Below, piece by piece: positions 58,601 through 64,000 of a DNA stretch of 64,000 nt. The notes under the pieces were generated by a model. The model was not told the origin of the DNA. It ran no database searches and saw only the letters and a program-made list of their open reading frames with translations. Numbering within the stretch: position 1 is the stretch's first letter; every line of letters begins with the position of its first letter. The DNA comes from Nematostella vectensis (lineage: Eukaryota > Cnidaria > Anthozoa > Actiniaria > Edwardsiidae). Both the position numbers and the translations under genes were made by a program. The DNA lies in assembly GCF_932526225.1 (NCBI RefSeq), contig NC_064035.1, positions 4,835,501 to 4,899,500 on the forward strand, in the 5' to 3' direction.

Positions 58601-61600
58601 ACCCCAACCATGCATCTAAAACTTTCACTAATTGAATCCCCTATCTTCCCACACGATATATCATTGGAGTACATTGATCTTAGAACTTCGTAAAAGTTTC
58701 CAGAAATACCAGCTTGTTGTATTTTCGCAAATAGTTTATCTCTAGGAATGCTGTCAAAGGCCTTTCGGAAGTCTATGAAGCAAGTGAAAAGCATATTGTT
58801 TTTCTTCTTGGGCTTGCTTTTTACTACTCTGTCGATAACGGTTTTCAGAATAAATATACTGTCTACTGTTGAGTGTTTTTTCCTAAACCCCCCTTGTTCC
58901 TTCTTTAGATATCCTTTCTGCACAAGGTAGTCATAGAGTCTTGAATTAAGTATAGATGTAAATAACTTACTGAGGCATGATAAAAGTGTTATTCCTCTAT
59001 AATTGTTGACGTCAGAGCGATCGCCTTTTTTGAAAATTGGAATAATAAAACCCAGATTCCATTCTTGTGGAAATACTCCTGACCTAAGAATGATGTTGAA
59101 TAACCTAGTTAGGTAGGGTAGTAAAGTATCTTTACCATATTTTAGTAGCTCGTTTAGTATATTATCGTGACCGGGAGCTTTGTTGTTTTTAAGGTTTTCT
59201 ATAGCTAATTTTACCTCCTCTAGCCGTATCTCTGAGTCTAAAGGACCCGTCTGGTCTCTACATTTAGGGATGGATAAATTTGTAGTTGTAGTTTTGTTTA
59301 AGTCCATGAAGTGTGAGTGTAAGCTTTCTATTTCTAAATCACATTCTTGTTGTTTTTTGTCTTTCCCTACGCTGAATAGATTCTTAAGTGATCGCCAAAG
59401 TTTTTTGCTATCTTTGAAATCCAAATTTTTGATACCGCTTGCTCTGTATTGATATTTCTTACGCTTACATAATTTCTTGAATTTTTTCTTCTTCCAAAAT
59501 AGCTCCCGCCTTAGCTCACTGTCATTGGGTGAGTTACATATCTTCCTTCCACACCGTTTAAGGTTTGCCTTCTCTGATCGACATTCCTCGTCGAACCATG
59601 GTGCGTTTGTTTTTTGACATTTCTGCTTGTCTCCGTATTTAAAACCCACTTTCTCACTGATCTCAACTAGCAGCTTTGTAAAACTTGATGTGATATTGCT
59701 TGCTGTGTCTGGGCAATTGGTATCGCAGTGACTGACTAGGTTATCCAGTTTAGACCGATAGATATCAGAGCGAAGAATAGAGTCCACATTTTCTTTTACA
59801 TTTGTACCGTGGCAGAATATTCGTGCGTGTTTAGCAAAGCTTTTTGATTGTGTTACCTTAATTTTGTTTCCAATCTTTATATTATATGTTATATGGCAAT
59901 GATCAGAAATATGTGGAAGCAATGGGTGAATTTTAAGAAATTGAAATTTCTGCCGTACTCTATTGCTACTTATCACGTAGTCGACTAAGCTGGTACCGTT
60001 GTATTGATAACATGTCTTTTTCCCTGTTAAATCGCCAATTATCCTTCCATTTGCGATTCGTAAATTACTTTCACTACAAAGCTCAATCAGTGATCTTCCT
60101 CTGCTATCAGTATAGTGGTCCTCAGAGTACCTTGGCGATGGTACATCGAGTTCATAATCATCAGGAAGGCTTAAAAATCTATCTTCATCAAAATTAATAT
60201 GTTCAGTTAGTTCACTAGTTCTAGCATTGAAGTCCCCTTGCAGAATGACGTCCCCTTGGCCGAGATATTTTATAATATCCTCTTCCAGATCAGACATATA
60301 ATCCTCATCATTTGTTTGTTCATAATTTTGAGGACTAAAATAGACGGTACCTAGGAAGATATCCTTTTCCGTTCCGAAGTAATTTCGTTTTAATTTGCAC
60401 CATATAATATTCCGATTTTCCGAAGGTAAGTACGCGACTCCTTCTGCTACTTTGTTGCTTATATAGAGTGCGATCCCTCCAGAAATTTTTTTACCAGATT
60501 TTGGTCTTGTTTTTATGAAATGCTTGAATTTTTCGACAGCTAAATCTGTATTTTGACTAGCATGAGTTTCCACAATTCCGAAGATATCATGTTGTTGAAT
60601 GATATCAACCACCTCTGCTAATTTTGTTTTATTACCGAGCTCTTTGCTTTTATGACCGTGGATATTCCACGTACCAATTCTTAAAGACCTCCCAAAATCC
60701 CAATTACGAGAAGTTAGTGAACCTGGCATATTGACATTTTCAGTGATTTGGGATGTTTTTTATCCATTTCTATAGGCTAACCTTACACATTCAGCAATAA
60801 TTTTTAGGGCTTGTTCTAATTGTTGCTGCTGAGAGTTCATTGGATACTGCTGTCTACCTGTGGGAAGTTGATTAGTTGTGGGTTGCTGATACCCCTGTGG
60901 GTTACCTGGGAATGGGCGAAACATCGGGTTGTTTGTTGGTGGACAGTACGCTTGTGGGTTGCCTGTGGGGGCCTGATATCTTGCTTGTGGGATACCTGTG
61001 GATCCGCTAGGAGCGCCTTGTCTTCTTTGCTGGAAACGGTTGTTGACTGGGAATTTCCGAGTTACAGCGGGATCCCTTTGTCTTCTGAGCCCTGGAATTT
61101 GACTTTTTAAGCTTGCGACTAGTTTTTTCGTCCCCGTTTGGTTATTTAAGTGTACATTATCTCTGTATACACTTTCGTCGATATCTCCATTACGTGATAA
61201 GCAAACACCAATGCAAACAACAATGTCAGGCGCGTACACAGGATTGGCTGGGGGGGGGGGGGGGGTGCGCAGTCGTAGGTATCTTATGGAAAAAGCCAAG
61301 TATTTGAAGACATGACCCAATTTTTGAGCCCCCAAGTGGGGGTGCAGCACCATGCGCCACCCCTGTGTACGCGCCTGGATGTCGTCTGGGTACTACATTA
61401 CATCTGCAAGATACTAAATGGAAAATGTATTTAGCATTCGAACCTTTGGCGATTTTAAAAATTCTCTCGCTTGGATAAACTTTATCTTTATGTAAGGACA
61501 TTGTGCTGCTTCATTTTCTGGAACAAACTTAATCGACTGTATGCTATCGAGTTAATCTCTTTTTTATTACCACTATATGAAAAACATTCAAAACTGATAT

Positions 61601-64000
61601 AGTATAGTCATTTCTCGCCTTGCGGACACCTCGCTTTAACGGGGACCTCGTTTTTACAGACAGAGCAGAAACCTGGGTAAAGCTGACACTCATATCTTTG
61701 CATAGGGAGGGATGTGTCAATAGCGTGTAACAAGAATGATATGACGGTATACCTGCGGCGTGACTTCCTAGCGGATTTCTACTTGGAAGATCTGAGATTG
61801 CGTGACACGTCGTGTGAGTTCCAGAGCTCTCAGAACTGGACGCATTTTGAGTTGGTGGTTCCACTGATGCGATGTGGGACAGAGAGCAGGCACACCAACG
61901 AGTCGCTCATCTACTCCAATATCGTGCGACAGAAACCTATCGATCCGAATGCGTTTATCAACCGGATGCCAATAATCGAGATTCCATTACAGTGTGCTTA
62001 CGCTAAAAGGGTAATTATCAAGCAATGGAATGTCAGAAAAAGCTTATTATGTCAAGAGAGCCTAAATTAAAACGTATCTACAGGATGTTTATAATACTAT
62101 AAATGATAGCAAAAGACATACCCGAATCCACAAAACTAATTCGCTAAAAAGATGTAGAAGACCCTCCCCCCGTCGCCCTTCATCCTCTCCCCCTCCTCGC
62201 TTCATCCTATCTCTCCCCCCCGCCTTTCATCCTCTCTCCCCCTCCTCGATTCATCCTCTCTTCCCCTCCTCGCTTCATCCTCTCTCCCCCTCCTCGCTTC
62301 ATCCTCTCTCCTCCTCGCTTCATCCTCTCTCCCCCTCCTCGATTCATCCTATCTTTCCCTCCTCGATTCATCCTTTCTTCCCCTCCTCGCTTCATCCTCT
62401 CTCCCTCTCTTCGCTTCATCCTCTCTCCCCCTCTTCGCTTCATCCTCTCTCCCCCTTCTCGCTTCATCCTCTCTCCTCCTCCTCGCTTCATCCTCTCTCC
62501 CCCTCCTCGCTTAATCCTCTCTCCTCCTCCACCTCCTCGCTTCATCCTCTCTCCCCCTCCTCGATTCATCCTCTTTTCCCCTCCTCGATTCATCCTCTCT
62601 TCCCCTCCTCGCTTCATCCTCTCCCCCCCTCTTCGCTTCATCCTCTCTCCCCCTCTTCGCTTCATCCTCTCTTCTCCTCCTCGCTTCATCCTCTCTCCCC
62701 CTTCTCGTTTCATCCTCTCTCCTCCTCCTCGCTTTATCCTCTTTCCCCTCCCCCGCCCTTTATCCCCTCTCCTCCTCCTCGCTACATCTTCCTTCCCCCT
62801 CCTCGCTTCATCCTCTCTCCCCCTACTTGCTTCATCCTCTTTACCCCTCCTCGCTTCATCCTCTCTCCTCCTCCTCGCTTCATCCTCCCTCCCCCCGCCC
62901 TTCATCCTCTCTCCTCCTCCTCGCTTCATCCTCCCTCCCCCCGCCCTTTATCCTCTCTCCTCCTCCTCGCTTCATCCTCTCTCCCCCTCCTCGCTTCATT
63001 CTCTCTCCTCCTCGCTTCATCCTCCCCCCCCCCCCCCCCCCCCGCCCTTCATCCTCTCTCCCCCTTCTCGCTTCCTTCTCTCTCCCCCTCCTCGCTTTAT
63101 CCTATCTCCCCTCCTCGCTTCCTCCTCTCTCCCCCTTCTTCGCTTTATCCCCTGTCTCCCTCGCCCCTCATGGATAGATTTTCTCGCCCTCGAGGACTGG
63201 TTACCTATGTTTTTTTCCTCATTCAGGTCTCGGCCACGTATGTGGACTTGGAGACGACAAAGAAGAAGCTCGACCTGAATATTCGTGATGGAGCAGGAGA
63301 GTTCTCTCTTCGGATGGATTTGTACAAGGACTCCACATACTCTGACCCCATTAAACCCTCAAGCTTCCCCTTATCCGTCACGGTCAACGCAAGACTCTAC
63401 TTTCAGCTCCTCGTAGATACCCCCGACAAAAGCTTGTCAATCATCGCGGACGCATGCTATGCCACGCCCAATAGGGCTCCTTCCGAGAAGGCCCGCTATG
63501 ACATCATCACTGATAAGTAAGATTTGTCTCCTGATAAATCCGTCAACAGTTTGATTTTGATAACTTTATATTCGATTCCGAAATTAAATGGGCCCAAAAT
63601 TTATATAAGACATTTAAAGGTCACCCTTTGAGAGGTCACGCGAGAATGATAAAAATGTACCGTCACCTTCTTAAACCTACTTTGGATGAGTAAGAAGCAT
63701 CGTCGCAAAATTCCTTGGACTCAACTATACATAGGGATGATAAATTCTTTAATTCAGTTCATCTACCTACATAAAGATTTGATACAAATTATTTTACTCT
63801 GTATTAGGTGTCCAAGAGATGCAACCTTACAGACGCACCCCTCCCCACACAGTGGGGCTCAGCGGTTTAGTTTCCAGTCCTTCCAGTTCGTTAGTTCCAA
63901 AGGGACCCCGCATGTGTTTATTCACTGTGAGGTCCGTGTATGCAAGGCGACAGACGAGAGCTCTAGCTGCGCTAGAGGGTGCGAGGAGCCACTAGTTCAG
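55682..64000 (+). CDS. Zona pellucida (ZP) domain protein, 3' end outside the window
   Basis: Secreted or GPI/TM-anchored protein with a ZP polymerisation module. Exons 55682-55751, 61706-62010, 63227-63516, 63808-64000 (continues). Phases 1, 0 and 2 agree at every junction. Exon 1 encodes a 20-odd residue signal peptide (MAFSVLLVGLVQLFVSC). Exon 2 starts the ZP-N half (SIACNKNDMTVYL, LVVPLMRCGT, IPLQCAYAKR). Exon 3 carries ZATYVDLETT-like linker sequence starting SATYVDL and the first ZP-C strands. Exon 4 has KCPRDATLQ, RFSFQSFQF and VFIHCEVRVCK, diagnostic of ZP-C. The 6-kb first intron contains a LINE and two MITE-like repeats. The link between exon 1 and exon 2 rests on frame and on the expected signal peptide. 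Confidence 0.85.
56707..56866. mobile_element. MITE-like repeat with inverted ends
   Basis: 160 bp from CAGAGGCGTAGCCAGG to CGCTACGCCACTG, nearly inverted termini. A degraded relative is at 54820-54900. Confidence 0.7.
57235..60729 (-). CDS. LINE ORF2: endonuclease and reverse transcriptase
   Basis: An uninterrupted 1164-aa frame. An apurinic-type endonuclease occupies about residues 15-285, starting LRIGTWNIHG, with GDFNART at 165-171 and SDH at 275-277. The reverse transcriptase spans about 500-800, with FIIPIFKKGDRSD, FIDFRKAFDS (Asp653), VGVKQGCMLSP and the catalytic YADD at 751-754. A C-terminal Cys/His motif follows (CPTCKNDVENEFHFLVQC). All catalytic residues I can check are intact. 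It starts 30 nt past the ORF1 stop, a usual arrangement for these elements. Confidence 0.95.
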   Translation of the reverse strand: MPGSLTSRNWDFGRSLRIGTWNIHGHKSKELGNKTKLAEVVDIIQQHDIFGIVETHASQNTDLAVEKFKHFIKTRPKSGKKISGGIALYISNKVAEGVAYLPSENRNIIWCKLKRNYFGTEKDIFLGTVYFSPQNYEQTNDEDYMSDLEEDIIKYLGQGDVILQGDFNARTSELTEHINFDEDRFLSLPDDYELDVPSPRYSEDHYTDSRGRSLIELCSESNLRIANGRIIGDLTGKKTCYQYNGTSLVDYVISSNRVRQKFQFLKIHPLLPHISDHCHITYNIKIGNKIKVTQSKSFAKHARIFCHGTNVKENVDSILRSDIYRSKLDNLVSHCDTNCPDTASNITSSFTKLLVEISEKVGFKYGDKQKCQKTNAPWFDEECRSEKANLKRCGRKICNSPNDSELRRELFWKKKKFKKLCKRKKYQYRASGIKNLDFKDSKKLWRSLKNLFSVGKDKKQQECDLEIESLHSHFMDLNKTTTTNLSIPKCRDQTGPLDSEIRLEEVKLAIENLKNNKAPGHDNILNELLKYGKDTLLPYLTRLFNIILRSGVFPQEWNLGFIIPIFKKGDRSDVNNYRGITLLSCLSKLFTSILNSRLYDYLVQKGYLKKEQGGFRKKHSTVDSIFILKTVIDRVVKSKPKKKNNMLFTCFIDFRKAFDSIPRDKLFAKIQQAGISGNFYEVLRSMYSNDISCGKIGDSISESFRCMVGVKQGCMLSPTLFNLFLSDLPDTLAKSSSAHILGNTKLNCLLYADDLVLFSETSSGLQDLLNRLSIYSEENSLKVNTSKTKVMIFNNIGKVMNNYQFLLNREQLENVKSYKYLGLVFSAVGNFNLAKEELKKTALKALFKLRKDLGIHFRSDINLTLKLFDALIKPIILYGSEVWGADNKSCVDDRDPLESVHLKFCKMLLGTGKTAVNNACRGELGRYPLCINATYRNIKYWINLRSKEEALSKVVYTECVNNPHVSYWTHKTKEIIFKAGFGFMWLYQNETDPTLFLDIFSKRLNDMYFQKWHGEIFNDQRKNSNEMNKLRTYRTFKDKYELENYLVAIPNVKHRVALTKLRISNHQLQIEKGRHTRPYTKEKDRICPTCKNDVENEFHFLVQCQTYKELRNSVIQNFQRNQITQKRLFNLLINPPTQLAGIAARYISECLKLREEKKKKENTM
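60760..61500 (-). pseudogene. LINE ORF1 remnant with SGNH-esterase-like part
   Basis: The 3' part (60760-61226) is open and ends in a Gln/Pro-rich tail. It has DIVVCIG and YRDNVHLN, resembling the GxND and DxxH blocks of the SGNH esterase domain found in ORF1 of CR1/L2-type LINEs. It is cut by a MITE at 61227-61377, and upstream the frame carries stops. The spacing between the two blocks is much shorter than in a full esterase, so it is also deleted. Confidence 0.65.
61227..61377. mobile_element. MITE-like repeat, copy 3, inside LINE ORF1
   Basis: 151 bp with perfect inverted ends CAGGCGCGTACACAGG / TGTGTACGCGCCTG. On the LINE strand it is flanked by ACATC and ACATT, a possible short target duplication. 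Confidence 0.75.
61604..61690. mobile_element. Pogo-like fragment
   Basis: GGACACCTCGCTTTAACGGG and GGACCTCG recall pogo/Tigger termini. It is short and partial, next to the ZP exon 2 acceptor. Confidence 0.3.
62160..63170. repeat. Pyrimidine-rich 22-bp minisatellite in ZP intron 2
   Basis: About 45 units of CTCTCCCCCTCCTCGCTTCAT with variants over 1 kb, almost pure pyrimidine on the coding strand, ending about 55 bp before the exon 3 acceptor. The 240-aa Arg/Glu/Gly-rich minus ORF is a read-through of it. Confidence 0.95.

Larger units (their letters stand above)
57020..61600 (-). mobile_element. Non-LTR retrotransposon (LINE) with short tandem 3' tail
   Basis: ORF1 remnant, ORF2 and 3' UTR lie in order on the minus strand. 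The 3' end near 57020 is AATAAATAAAATCTGTCTGT, a microsatellite-like tail typical of CR1/L2-related elements rather than a poly-A tail. The 5' limit is unclear (somewhere past 61500). Clade is inference; a tree of the RT would settle it. Confidence 0.85.

Noticed and set aside
62207-62929. 240-aa Arg/Glu/Gly-rich minus ORF
   Set aside because: It only translates the pyrimidine minisatellite, with no start context or domain; the ZP gene lies on the other strand.

Overview
The window looks like genomic DNA of a cnidarian, most likely a sea anemone of the Nematostella type. Genes are intron-rich with GT-AG junctions. Two genes encode secreted-type Ig receptors with a cytoplasmic TIR domain, a combination known from anthozoans. 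Introns and spacers are full of minisatellites, MITE-like repeats and a LINE. The species is an inference; I could not run a search.

Layout from left to right. 1-2864 (-): class A GPCR, cut by the left edge. 3056-5990: TA-flanked palindromic DNA-transposon-like element with TTCGCGAA arrays and a large inverted satellite. 8461-13895 (-): complete six-exon receptor (signal peptide, Cys-rich region, two Ig, ephrin-receptor-like Cys module, TM, TIR). 15875-19713 (-): complete eight-exon MOB4, head to head with an unnamed coiled-coil gene at 19891-21120 (+). 21435-24052 (+): mitochondrial lysine methyltransferase of the ATPSCKMT/ANTKMT family. 24332-28804 and 30833-38448 (-): two complete nicotinic-receptor-like alpha subunits with the same exon plan. 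The long third intron of the second one contains a RAG1-N-terminus-like zinc/RING gene (34207-35513, -) with an in-frame stop at a conserved zinc finger. 40007-46274 (-): complete receptor with four Ig domains, TM and TIR. 50232-54004 (-): ELOVL fatty-acid elongase. 55682-64000 (+): ZP-domain protein running off the right edge, whose first intron holds a LINE with an intact 1164-aa ORF2.

Functionally the window mixes housekeeping genes (MOB4, methyltransferase, elongase) with membrane receptors (GPCR, nAChR pair, two TIR receptors). There is no operon logic. The nAChR pair and perhaps the two TIR receptors look like local family duplications.

The most unusual signal is structural. In three introns (two in the four-Ig TIR receptor, one in MOB4) the minisatellite repeat unit is a copy of that intron's own exon/5' splice-site boundary, so the intron carries many decoy splice donors. 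The RAG1-like gene nested in the nAChR intron is the second item to follow up.
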